Assembly (NCBI GenBank): GCA_021789755.1
Contig: JAJYJD010000231.1
Span: forward strand, 1 to 5,904
Source: Bacteroidota bacterium
Lineage (GTDB): Bacteria > Bacteroidota > Ignavibacteria > Kryptoniales > JAKASW01
Direction: 5' to 3'
Length of the DNA: 5,904 bases
The notes under the pieces were generated by a model that was not told the origin of the DNA, did not search any database, and was given only the letters and a program-made list of their open reading frames with translations. Position 1 is the first letter of the stretch, and each line of letters begins with the position of its first letter. Both the position numbers and the translations under genes were made by a program. Positions 1 through 5,688 of this stretch are shown here, in pieces.

Positions 1-622
1 CCTTTGACTCACGGTACGCTCTCGTAAGCGCCAGCTCTTCGTCGCTCAATTGCAGGACATACTCGTCGTGATCATACGGAAGTTTGAATGTTTCCGCCAG
101 TATGTCCTGCCCGGTCCGTTTGTTAATCCTGAATTTCAGATAATCGTCTAAACCGAGTTTGAAGTTGTACACTGCTTCTTTATTGAGCGGGATGATCTGA
201 CCGTTTCCATTGAGTCCGAAGCCCAGTTTCTCCTTCGCGTCGAGCGCCATAGCAAGGGCTGCGGATCGTCTCGACTTGTCGGCGTTTAGAATGAGGTCGA
301 ACTCCATTTGTTCGAGCACCAGCCAGCTTTCGGCGTCCCAGGAAAATACATCGTCAATGTACGGATTTCCTGCGAGGAGCGGCGTCGCTGACTTCAAGGT
401 AATCCACGCGACGTAGCTTTCAGGATACTTTCGCTTCAACGGCGGCAGCTGGGCCGTGGTCATCAGCACGTCTCCCATGGCGTCCAGGTTAATTATGAGG
501 ATCTTCTTGCCGAAGGGTCTGTCGGGCTGGACACAGCCTTCATAGCAGGTTTTATAGGGGATACAGGGTTTGTATCCGCTGAATCTTTTGCAATCGGGTA
601 TTTCCATGTTAAATTTCTTCAT
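1..622 (-). CDS. Family 9 glycosyltransferase (heptosyltransferase-like), partial, with N-terminal four-cysteine motif
   Basis: N-terminal 207 codons of a GT9 glycosyltransferase; the C-terminal half lies beyond the left edge. GT9 enzymes transfer heptose or related sugars from nucleotide donors to lipopolysaccharide core or other surface glycans at the cytoplasmic side of the inner membrane. The family signature is seen at about residues 41-67: ILIINLDAMGDVLMTTAQLP, the donor-domain first strand and Gly-Asp loop, followed by a KRKYP turn. The conserved C-terminal TNDSG-type donor site cannot be checked because it is off the window. An unusual N-terminal extension carries four cysteines (C11, C20, C26, C30; spacing CX8CX5CX3C). 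I chose the ATG at 620-622, which overlaps the end of the upstream glycosyltransferase by 14 bases and has a GAGGAG/AAGAG purine stretch upstream. The ATG at 605-607, five codons later and one base after that gene's stop, is equally possible. Either way the two genes are coupled. The specific sugar and acceptor are unknown. Confidence 0.88.
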   Translation of the reverse strand, partial: MKKFNMEIPDCKRFSGYKPCIPYKTCYEGCVQPDRPFGKKILIINLDAMGDVLMTTAQLPPLKRKYPESYVAWITLKSATPLLAGNPYIDDVFSWDAESWLVLEQMEFDLILNADKSRRSAALAMALDAKEKLGFGLNGNGQIIPLNKEAVYNFKLGLDDYLKFRINKRTGQDILAETFKLPYDHDEYVLQLSDEELALTRAYRESK

Positions 623-1688
623 CGCTCTTCGCGACTCCTCTATCGGGATTAGTTTTAGACATTCTTTCGTCGATCTTTGTGATGAGGATTTTGAGGTGTT
701 CGAACACGGTCTCGGGTTCGAGTTCCTTCATACAGAGATTGCCGATCGAACACTTTGTCAGATTGCATTCCAGACAATCGAGTTTCTCATTTCTCGCGAT
801 CTCCGAAATGTTGCCGTACGGGCCCTGCAGATGGGGGCTCGTCGGTCCGAATATTGCGAGCGTCGGCACACCGAGCGCGGCTGCGATGTGCATCGGGCCG
901 GAATCGTTCGTCACAAGGAGCCGCGATGCCTTCATGATGGCTCCCATCTGTTTCAACGATGTCGGCGGGGCAAGTATCGCGCCGGACGATCCGGCAATTC
1001 CTTCGGCTTCCTTAGCCTCGGACGGCCCGTAGAGAACAACCACAGGCTGGTGAACCTCTTCGTCTATCATGTGTGAAAGCCGAATAAACTTCTCTGCAGG
1101 CCATCGTTTTGTCTCCCATCCTCCGCCGATGTTGAATGTGATGAAACTGCCGAGCGTTAATTCCAGGCTTGAAATGAAATCCGATGCAAAAGCGATGGAG
1201 TCATCGTCGAGGTAGAAAGACGGAGTCGTGTTATCAACTCTCAGCCCCAGCCGGCGAAGTGCATCGAGATTGAATTCGACATTATGGACTGTTCCGCTTC
1301 TTGGGGGAACGACGATATTATAGGCGAGCCTTCTCCATTTGAAAGGGAAGCCGACCCTGTACTTCGCGCCGCTCAGCAAAGTAATTACTGCCGTGCGCGG
1401 GTTCGCGAATAAATCGATCACAAGATCGTAGCGATTCTTTCTTACGGCAGATATTATAGAAATGGAAGAATCTCTCCGCGTATCGTATGCGACTATATTG
1501 TCGACGAATGAATTGCCCTCGAGGACGGGTGATGCGAAGGATTCGACGAGGAAGTCGATCCGGGCGTCCATGAACTCCCGCCTGAGATTCGGCAGAACGG
1601 CGGTTGAAAGGAGAACGTCGCCGATAGCGCGCGGCTTAACGACAAGTATCCTGTGAATCGCGGCCTTATTGATGCGGAGGTTTCTCAT
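609..1688 (-). CDS. Family 9 glycosyltransferase (ADP-heptose:LPS heptosyltransferase-like)
   Basis: Full-length GT9 protein of 359 residues from the chosen start, normal for the family. It likely transfers a heptose or similar sugar to lipopolysaccharide or another surface glycan. Visible motifs: VKPRAIGDVLLSTAVLP at about 17-33 (N-terminal Rossmann strand and Gly-Asp loop), GGGWETKRWP at 188-197 (opening of the donor-binding C-terminal domain), and TNDSGPMHIAAALGVP at 260-275, the family's donor-site signature. A C-terminal cysteine cluster (C305, C308, C313, C319) followed by MKEL matches the Cys-rich tail seen in many heptosyltransferases. I chose the ATG at 1686-1688, 12 residues before the core. 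An in-frame ATG at 1749-1751 would add 21 residues without family resemblance and would leave no room for a promoter before the divergent porQ-like gene. Neither start has a clear Shine-Dalgarno sequence. The exact sugar specificity cannot be read from sequence. Confidence 0.92.
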   Translation of the reverse strand: MRNLRINKAAIHRILVVKPRAIGDVLLSTAVLPNLRREFMDARIDFLVESFASPVLEGNSFVDNIVAYDTRRDSSISIISAVRKNRYDLVIDLFANPRTAVITLLSGAKYRVGFPFKWRRLAYNIVVPPRSGTVHNVEFNLDALRRLGLRVDNTTPSFYLDDDSIAFASDFISSLELTLGSFITFNIGGGWETKRWPAEKFIRLSHMIDEEVHQPVVVLYGPSEAKEAEGIAGSSGAILAPPTSLKQMGAIMKASRLLVTNDSGPMHIAAALGVPTLAIFGPTSPHLQGPYGNISEIARNEKLDCLECNLTKCSIGNLCMKELEPETVFEHLKILITKIDERMSKTNPDRGVAKSDEEI

Positions 1689-1758
1689 CGAATTGTCAGA
1701 AAATATAATATATATGGCTGGTCTTGAAAAATAGGATCGTCGCGGGTACATTTTGAAA
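1689..1758. promoter_or_regulatory. AT-rich divergent intergenic region, probable promoters
   Basis: These 70 bases separate the divergent glycosyltransferase pair and porQ-like gene. A run of alternating A and T at 1701-1715 contains TATAAT at 1704-1709 on the plus strand, and its reverse complement reads TATTAT/TATATT-like. It is the only AT-rich block here and suits a -10 element for one or both directions. No convincing -35 hexamer lies at the right distance on either strand, so direction and start point are inference. A Bacteroidota-type TAnnTTTG element is not clearly present: TACATTTTG at 1747-1755 has one T too many and lies too close to the start codon. Confidence 0.35.
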
Positions 1759-2688
1759 ATGAAATCGTTATGTTTCGCGGTTGTTTTGCTTGTGTCGGGT
1801 TCGGCTGTAGGTCAGACCGTATATCAGTTTCTCGATCTCGACGTAAGCGCCAGGGAAGCCGCGCTTGCCGGCAGCGCTCTGGCTCGGACCGATGACCCCA
1901 GCGCTTTCTACTACAACCCGGCTCTCGCCGTTTCTTCGAAAGACCGCGCGGTCACTTTCGGGTTCCTCAAACATGTTCTTGACATAAACGGAGGTTACGT
2001 CTTTTCGACTTTCCAGCTGCCTGAGACGGGATACTTCGGCGTGGGAATCGGGTATCTGAATTACGGCTCATTCGCGAAAACAGATGAGGCAGGTAATCAA
2101 TATGGCACGTTCAGCGCCGGCGACGCGGTGTTGACGTTGAACTATTCCAACTATCTCGCGAAAGATTTCAGCTACGGCATCAACCTGAAAGGTATATACT
2201 CGTCCATAGACACTTACAGTTCCGCCGGGCTTGCATTCGATTTCGGATTGTATTACGACTTCCCGCAGGATCTCATGGGAGTCGGTTTTTCGGTTGTGAA
2301 TGCCGGCCAGCAGCTGAGTTATTATGACGGCGTGAAGGAACCGCTTCCGTTCGATGTGAGACTGGGAGTCTCGAAACAACTCGAGCATCTTCCGCTGATT
2401 CTGAATTTTGCTTTTGAGAGGCTGGGAGATTCAGGTCTCAGCTTCTCCGATAAGCTTCGCTCCTTCGTCATCGGCGGGGAATTTCTGCTCTCGGACAACT
2501 TTCACGTCAGGGTCGGTTTCAATAATCTTCAGCACCAGCAAATGAAGGTCGGCTTAAATTCGGGAATCGAAGGACTCTCGTTCGGACTGGGACTCAAGTT
2601 CTTCGGCTACGGGTTCGACTATTCTTATTCTTCATGGGGGCCGAAGATTGGCGGGCTGCACCGCATAAATGTAACTACCTCTTTCTGA
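1759..2688 (+). CDS. porQ: PorQ-like type IX secretion outer-membrane protein (PorV/PorQ family)
   Basis: A 309-residue predicted outer-membrane beta-barrel of the PorV/PorQ family. PorQ is known as an outer-membrane protein needed for type IX secretion in Bacteroidota, but its precise step is not established. Seen here: a signal peptide MKSLCFAVVLLVSGSAVG with likely cleavage after G18; the hallmark N-terminal segment VYQFLDLDVSAREAALAGSA at about 21-40 followed by DDPSAFYYNPA; the stretches DINGGY, YLNYGSF, TDEAGN and GTFSAGD, which resemble PorQ rather than PorV; many alternating aromatic/glycine strands; and a C-terminal Phe, the usual barrel-assembly signal. I chose ATG at 1759. A TTG at 1753 in the same frame would add only two residues before an already complete signal peptide. 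There is no strong Shine-Dalgarno sequence. A more distant PorV/FadL-like paralogue is the main alternative. It is followed after 111 bases by buk on the same strand. Confidence 0.85.
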   Translation: MKSLCFAVVLLVSGSAVGQTVYQFLDLDVSAREAALAGSALARTDDPSAFYYNPALAVSSKDRAVTFGFLKHVLDINGGYVFSTFQLPETGYFGVGIGYLNYGSFAKTDEAGNQYGTFSAGDAVLTLNYSNYLAKDFSYGINLKGIYSSIDTYSSAGLAFDFGLYYDFPQDLMGVGFSVVNAGQQLSYYDGVKEPLPFDVRLGVSKQLEHLPLILNFAFERLGDSGLSFSDKLRSFVIGGEFLLSDNFHVRVGFNNLQHQQMKVGLNSGIEGLSFGLGLKFFGYGFDYSYSSWGPKIGGLHRINVTTSF

Positions 2689-2799
2689 TATAGATATTTT
2701 CTTGCTCTCTTTTCGCTTTGTGTCAATGGCGAAATGCAGTTCGACACTCGCGGATCGTTTGGAGACATTGCAATACTTGAGACGAAGGAGTAAGTGAAT
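2689..2799. other. porQ-buk intergenic spacer
   Basis: The spacer begins with a T-rich stretch (about 2695-2719). It contains a possible 6-bp hairpin, TTTCGC 2711-2716 with GCGAAA 2729-2734 and a 12-base loop, and no U-tract follows it, so it does not look like an intrinsic terminator. No convincing promoter hexamers are seen. Read-through from porQ into buk is possible. The only strong signal is the Shine-Dalgarno sequence at its right end, listed separately. Confidence 0.4.
2785..2790 (+). promoter_or_regulatory. Shine-Dalgarno AAGGAG of buk, decides its start
   Basis: AAGGAG lies nine bases before the ATG at 2800-2802 but only three before the in-frame GTG at 2794-2796. The spacing favours the ATG. 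It is the best ribosome binding site in the window and shows that this organism uses Shine-Dalgarno initiation for at least some genes. Confidence 0.75.
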
Positions 2800-3870
2800 A
2801 TGTGGGAACCCGACAGGAACCATTTCATATTTGTCGTGAATACGGGTTCGACTTCTACCAAACTGGCCTTTTTCTCCAACAACGAACTGGTAGCTTCTGC
2901 TGCGATCCGGCACAAGAACGAAGAGCTTGAAAAGTACACGAATGTATGGGAACAGTTCGATTTTCGGGCAAGCATCGCTTCAAATTGGTTGAGCGGGCTT
3001 GAGCAGCCTCCATCGGCGGTTGTGGGGATAGGCGGCCTGCTGAGACCCGTTGCGGGGGGAACCTACACGGTGAACAGCCGCATGATTGAGGATGCGCGTT
3101 CAAACCTGCAGGGCGAGCATGTGTCCAACCTCGCTTGTGCAATCGCGAAAATGGTTGCCGACGAATATGACTGCGTAGCTTACGTCGTCGATCCGGTCTC
3201 GGTCGACGAGTTCGAGTCGCTGGCAAGATATTCCGGCCACCCGCTGATCACACGAAAAAGTCTTTCGCACGCGTTGAATATACACTCTGCGACGCGACTG
3301 GCTGCCGCCCAAATCGGGAAGGGCGTATCGGAGTCGAATTTCGTCGTCGCGCACCTCGGAGGAGGGATATCCATCGCGCCCGTGAAACGCGGGAGGATCA
3401 TAGATGCCAACGATGCCTCGAGCGACGGACCGTTCACTCCAGAGAGAACCGGAGGATTGCCGCTTCAGCAATTCATCGGGATTTGCTTCTCGAATGATTT
3501 TTCGGAGCAGGAAGTCAGAAAGATGGTGATGGGGAAAGGCGGCTTGACGGCCTACCTCGGCACCAACTCGGCGCGCGAGGTCGAGGATCAAATTGCAAAG
3601 GGAGATGATGAAGCGCGGGAAGTCTACGAGGCAATGGCGTACCAAATTTCAAAGGAAATCGGGGCGATGGCGACCGTGCTGAAGGGGGAAATAGACGGTA
3701 TAGTGCTGACCGGAGGACTTGCGGGATCAAAAACTCTGATAAGATGGATCGAAGAAAGAGTAAGATTCATTGCCCCATTGCAGATATTTCCCGGTGAGGA
3801 TGAAATGAAAAGTCTCGCGCTCGGAGTTCTGAGAGTTCTACGCGGCGAAGAAGAAGCTTTGGAGTACTAG
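2800..3870 (+). CDS. buk: Butyrate kinase
   Basis: Butyrate kinase (EC 2.7.2.7) of the ASKHA acetate-kinase superfamily: acyl phosphate + ADP gives carboxylate + ATP, or the reverse, in the cytoplasm. The length of 356 residues is typical. Motifs seen: phosphate-1 loop NTGSTSTK at 14-21; RPVAGGTY near 82-89; HALN at 157-160; phosphate-2 HLGGG at 185-189; DGPFTPERTG at 209-218, characteristic of butyrate rather than acetate kinases; adenosine motif LTGGLAGS near 303-310; and FPGEDEM at 330-336. All key motifs look intact. The gene directly precedes ptb, with the buk stop abutting the ptb start, so the two proteins are almost certainly made together. The substrate may be butyryl, isobutyryl or isovaleryl phosphate; some Buk/Ptb pairs serve branched-chain amino-acid breakdown, and sequence alone does not distinguish these. 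Confidence 0.95.
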   Translation: MWEPDRNHFIFVVNTGSTSTKLAFFSNNELVASAAIRHKNEELEKYTNVWEQFDFRASIASNWLSGLEQPPSAVVGIGGLLRPVAGGTYTVNSRMIEDARSNLQGEHVSNLACAIAKMVADEYDCVAYVVDPVSVDEFESLARYSGHPLITRKSLSHALNIHSATRLAAAQIGKGVSESNFVVAHLGGGISIAPVKRGRIIDANDASSDGPFTPERTGGLPLQQFIGICFSNDFSEQEVRKMVMGKGGLTAYLGTNSAREVEDQIAKGDDEAREVYEAMAYQISKEIGAMATVLKGEIDGIVLTGGLAGSKTLIRWIEERVRFIAPLQIFPGEDEMKSLALGVLRVLRGEEEALEY

Positions 3871-4806
3871 ATGAGCAAGAATGGCGTAAACAATTTTGAT
3901 GAGATGCTTCAGGCCGCCAAACAGCTGCCGCCGAAGACCGTGGCCGTAGTTTTCCCGAACAATGCCGAGACCTTTTCCGCCATAACCGATGCGTGTTTGG
4001 TCCTGGGCACAAAATTCATCCTTTTCGGCGACGAATCGGTGATAAAAGAATGGATCTCTTCTCAGCCGAAGGGAGTGTCGGGGCGTATCAGCATTGTGCA
4101 CGCCGGAGGTGTAGATCAGGCTCTGTCGCTCGCCATCGAGTGCGTCGCGAAGAAAGAGGCTGACATCCTGATGAAAGGAGGCGTGGACACTTCCACGATG
4201 ATGAGGGCCGTACTTGCCGAAGAGAGCGGTTTGAAAACCGGAAGGCTTCTCACAGACATTTTTGTGCTTGAATATCCGGAACGTCCCGGCAATCGATTTA
4301 TAATGATTACCGACGGGGGAATGACGCTGGCTCCCGATCTAAAAAACAAAGTCGAGCTGATAAACAACGCGACCGAAGTGGCACACGCTTTGGGAAATCC
4401 GAACCCGAAGGTAGCAATACTATCAGCCACGGAATTTGTAATGCCGAATCTTCAATCGACGATAGATGCCGCCGCCCTCTCCAAGATGAACGAAAGAGGG
4501 CAGATCAAAGGCTGCCTCGTTGACGGACCCCTTGCTCTTGACAACGCGCTCTCGGTCGAAGCCGCCGAAGAGAAAGGGATCAAATCTGAGGTAGCGGGGA
4601 GAGCGGAGATACTCGTTGCTGCGAACATCGAATCGGCGAACAGCCTCGCGAAGAGCACGACATATTTCGCCAACCTCCGGCTCGCACATGTCATCGTCGG
4701 CGCGAAGGTGCCGATTCTGATTCCGTCACGGGCTGACAAGAAGGACGCCAAGCTTCTTTCGATCGCTCTGGGCAGCATTGTGATCGAGTTTCAACGCGGG
4801 AAATAG
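3871..4806 (+). CDS. ptb: Phosphate butyryltransferase
   Basis: Phosphate butyryltransferase (EC 2.3.1.19), cytoplasmic: acyl-CoA + phosphate gives acyl phosphate + CoA, feeding the acyl phosphate to Buk for ATP synthesis. The 311 residues match the usual length of about 300. Family landmarks: ADILMKGGVDTSTMMRAVL at 97-115; ITDGGMTLAPDLKNK at 146-160, where many relatives have TDAAMN; EVAHALG at 169-175; DGPLALDNALS at 218-228; and VGAKVPILIPSRADKKDAK near 276-294. The segment usually reading VPNIEAGN is VAANIESAN (249-257), so a commonly conserved Gly is Ala. This is mild divergence, not evident inactivation. The ATG follows the buk stop with no intervening base, and GGAG at 3861-3864 inside the end of buk serves as its ribosome binding site, six bases away. 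Phosphotransacetylase is the related alternative, but the buk partner and motifs favour Ptb. Confidence 0.94.
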   Translation: MSKNGVNNFDEMLQAAKQLPPKTVAVVFPNNAETFSAITDACLVLGTKFILFGDESVIKEWISSQPKGVSGRISIVHAGGVDQALSLAIECVAKKEADILMKGGVDTSTMMRAVLAEESGLKTGRLLTDIFVLEYPERPGNRFIMITDGGMTLAPDLKNKVELINNATEVAHALGNPNPKVAILSATEFVMPNLQSTIDAAALSKMNERGQIKGCLVDGPLALDNALSVEAAEEKGIKSEVAGRAEILVAANIESANSLAKSTTYFANLRLAHVIVGAKVPILIPSRADKKDAKLLSIALGSIVIEFQRGK

Positions 4807-4883
4807 CATACGGTTTCCGTGCGTCGGTCGAGCGCGATGAAATCTTGGGTAGCGGGCTATTTCAAATTGAGACGGTTGCACGC

Positions 4884-4918
4884 AGATGACACAGAAAAAG
4901 TATAAGATGACCACAGAT
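4884..4918. repeat. Imperfect direct repeat AGATGAC(C)ACAGA, two copies
   Basis: AGATGACACAGA at 4884-4895 recurs as AGATGACCACAGA at 4905-4917, offset by 21 bases, with one extra C in the second copy. I recall similar degenerate strings of CGCAGAT/ACACAGAT units in intergenic regions of many environmental genomes. That is memory, not a search result. The function is unknown. Confidence 0.45.
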
Positions 4919-4952
4919 CAAATTATTTAGGTGCGTGTTTTAGGCATTTTAT

Positions 4953-4981
4953 TTGACATTTCGAAAGGCCTGTAATACTAT
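4953..4981 (+). promoter_or_regulatory. Candidate sigma-70-type promoter
   Basis: A perfect -35 hexamer TTGACA (4953-4958) is followed after exactly 17 bases by TACTAT (4976-4981), which matches the -10 consensus at four of six positions. An alternative -10, TAATAC (4973-4978), would have only 14 bases of spacing. Transcription would start near 4988 and give a leader of about 175 bases before the signal-peptide ORF at 5162. The Bacteroidota consensus differs from this form, so the call rests on the general bacterial one. Confidence 0.45.
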
Positions 4982-4989
4982 TGGATGAA

Positions 4990-5129
4990 GGCAAAGGGGG
5001 CCATGGGTGAACTCTGAACGACTCAGGGAAAGCGACAATTGCCGAACAGCAGGGATGCTCTTAAACGTTCAATAAAAAGGCGACCGAAATAACGCCGGGT
5101 TGAATAGCAGAACACGGTGGGTGTTTGCT
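4990..5129 (+). ncRNA. Possible structured leader RNA (unrecognised)
   Basis: Several complementary segments fall in a compatible, non-crossing order. GGCAA 4990-4994 pairs with TTGCC 5039-5043, enclosing CTCTGA 5012-5017 with TCAGGG 5023-5028 (5-base loop, one G-U). Next is AGCA 5048-5051 with TGCT 5056-5059 (4-base loop). Then TTCAA 5068-5072 pairs with TTGAA 5100-5104, enclosing GGCG 5079-5082 with CGCC 5093-5096. Last is AGCA-G-AACAC 5106-5115 with GTGTTTGCT 5121-5129, nine pairs with a bulged G and a 5-base loop. The stretch lies between a promoter-like site and an ORF with a good ribosome binding site. It matches no riboswitch class I can recall. Stems this short occur by chance, so this is a hypothesis. 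Confidence 0.22.
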
Positions 5130-5161
5130 CGTTGCACATTAAACAAGTCTCTGAGGTACAA

Positions 5162-5326
5162 ATGAACAACAAGAAAACAGAGATGTTTTGTCTAGCCTGG
5201 CTGCTACTGCTGCCATGCCTTTCAAATTCGTACGCCCAGCGCTGCGGGAACAAGTTGATACTAGGGCCAGACTTCAACTTCAATTGGAGTACTACATCAG
5301 ATCAAAAAGGATTGACACACTGGTAA
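5162..5326 (+). pseudogene. Signal-peptide fragment, probable 5' end of a decayed secreted-protein gene
   Basis: A 54-codon frame beginning with a textbook signal peptide: MNNKKTEMFCLAWLLLLPC, then LSNSYA with cleavage likely after A25. This would direct Sec export to the periplasm. The ATG is preceded by TGAGGT (GAGG at 5153-5156) with five bases of spacing, a good ribosome binding site. The mature part is only about 29 residues, ends in GLTHW and a TAA, and belongs to no family I recognise. The next coding remnant (5343-5672) lies in another frame and is a T9SS sorting domain, which normally ends a large secreted protein. I therefore read this as the 5' stump of a broken cargo gene. A genuine small secreted peptide cannot be excluded. 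Confidence 0.55.
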
Positions 5327-5342
5327 CCCTGCACAACCATAG

Positions 5343-5672
5343 CAAAATTGTGAGCTTCGCATGCAACACGAAAGAAGAAATCAGCCGGTAGCTACTGATT
5401 TTAATCTGAGCAGCTATCCAAATCCGTTTAATCCATCGACAACGATCAGTTGTGAGTTATCAGTAAATAGTAATGTTACATTAAAAGCTTATCATGTTCT
5501 CGGGAAGGAAGTGAGAACGCTATTAAACAATGAAAATGAAACAGCGGGATCACATGCAATTCATTGGGATGGAACGAAGAAAAGAGGACATCGTGTCGGT
5601 TCCGGTGTATATTTTTATCAATTGACTGCTCAAAATGGTGAAGAAACTAAGAAAGCGGTCTACATTCAGTGA
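5343..5672 (+). pseudogene. Orphan T9SS C-terminal sorting domain (type A, Por_Secre_tail-like)
   Basis: The frame is open from 5343 (TAG at 5340-5342 precedes it) to TGA at 5670-5672; the first ATG is at 5361, giving 103 residues. It encodes a complete T9SS type A sorting domain: linker and FNLSS, YPNPFNPSTTI at 19-29, a beta-sandwich with VTLKAYHVLGKEV, WDG at 69-71, and SGVYFYQL at 81-88 followed by KKAVYIQ. In this family the domain sits at the end of long secreted proteins, is recognised at the outer membrane and is usually removed. Here it has no cargo domain and no signal peptide in frame, and the ATG has no good ribosome binding site. The signal-peptide frame stops at 5326 before this frame opens at 5343, so a single frameshift cannot join them; the third frame, open through 5391, would have to bridge. 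Internal deletion plus frameshift is the simplest reading. Confidence 0.72.
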
Positions 5673-5688
5673 AAGCAGGTTTGCGGCA

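Larger units (their letters stand above)
4807..5161. other. 355-base gap without a convincing gene
   Basis: No open frame with family resemblance was found on either strand. No intrinsic terminator for buk-ptb is evident: ACGG-TTT-CCGT at 4811-4821 is a 4-bp stem with no T-tract. Further right lie an imperfect direct-repeat pair (4884-4918), a sigma-70-like promoter (4953-4981) and a stretch with several possible hairpins (4990-5129), each listed separately. Base composition turns AT-rich at about 4890-4980. Confidence 0.6.

Noticed and set aside
570..1076. Plus-strand open frame of 168 codons
   Set aside because: It lies antisense to the well-supported glycosyltransferase at 609-1688, and its translation shows no family motif.
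2711..2734. TTTCGC/GCGAAA hairpin after porQ as a terminator
   Set aside because: AT-containing 6-bp stem with a 12-base loop and no U-tract; it does not fit an intrinsic terminator.
2625..2975. Minus-strand open frames spanning the porQ-buk spacer
   Set aside because: They overlap the ends of two solid plus-strand genes and show no domain or signal; treated as chance frames.
3100..3645. Minus-strand open frame of 181 codons
   Set aside because: Entirely antisense to buk, whose motifs are intact; the translation resembles no protein family.
4811..4821. Hairpin ACGG-TTT-CCGT after ptb as a terminator
   Set aside because: Only four base pairs and no following T-run.
4807..5161. Insertion sequence, CRISPR array or tRNA in the gap
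   Set aside because: No terminal inverted repeats with transposase, no regularly spaced repeats beyond two imperfect copies, and no cloverleaf with a T-loop was found.
5023..5283. Minus-strand 86-codon frame in the gap after ptb
   Set aside because: No recognisable family, no good ribosome binding site, and it overlaps the signal-peptide stump antisense.
5188..5391. Third-frame ORF bridging the signal peptide and the sorting domain
   Set aside because: Its residues look non-coding and it has no start signal. It is only of note because any frame repair joining the two remnants would have to pass through it.
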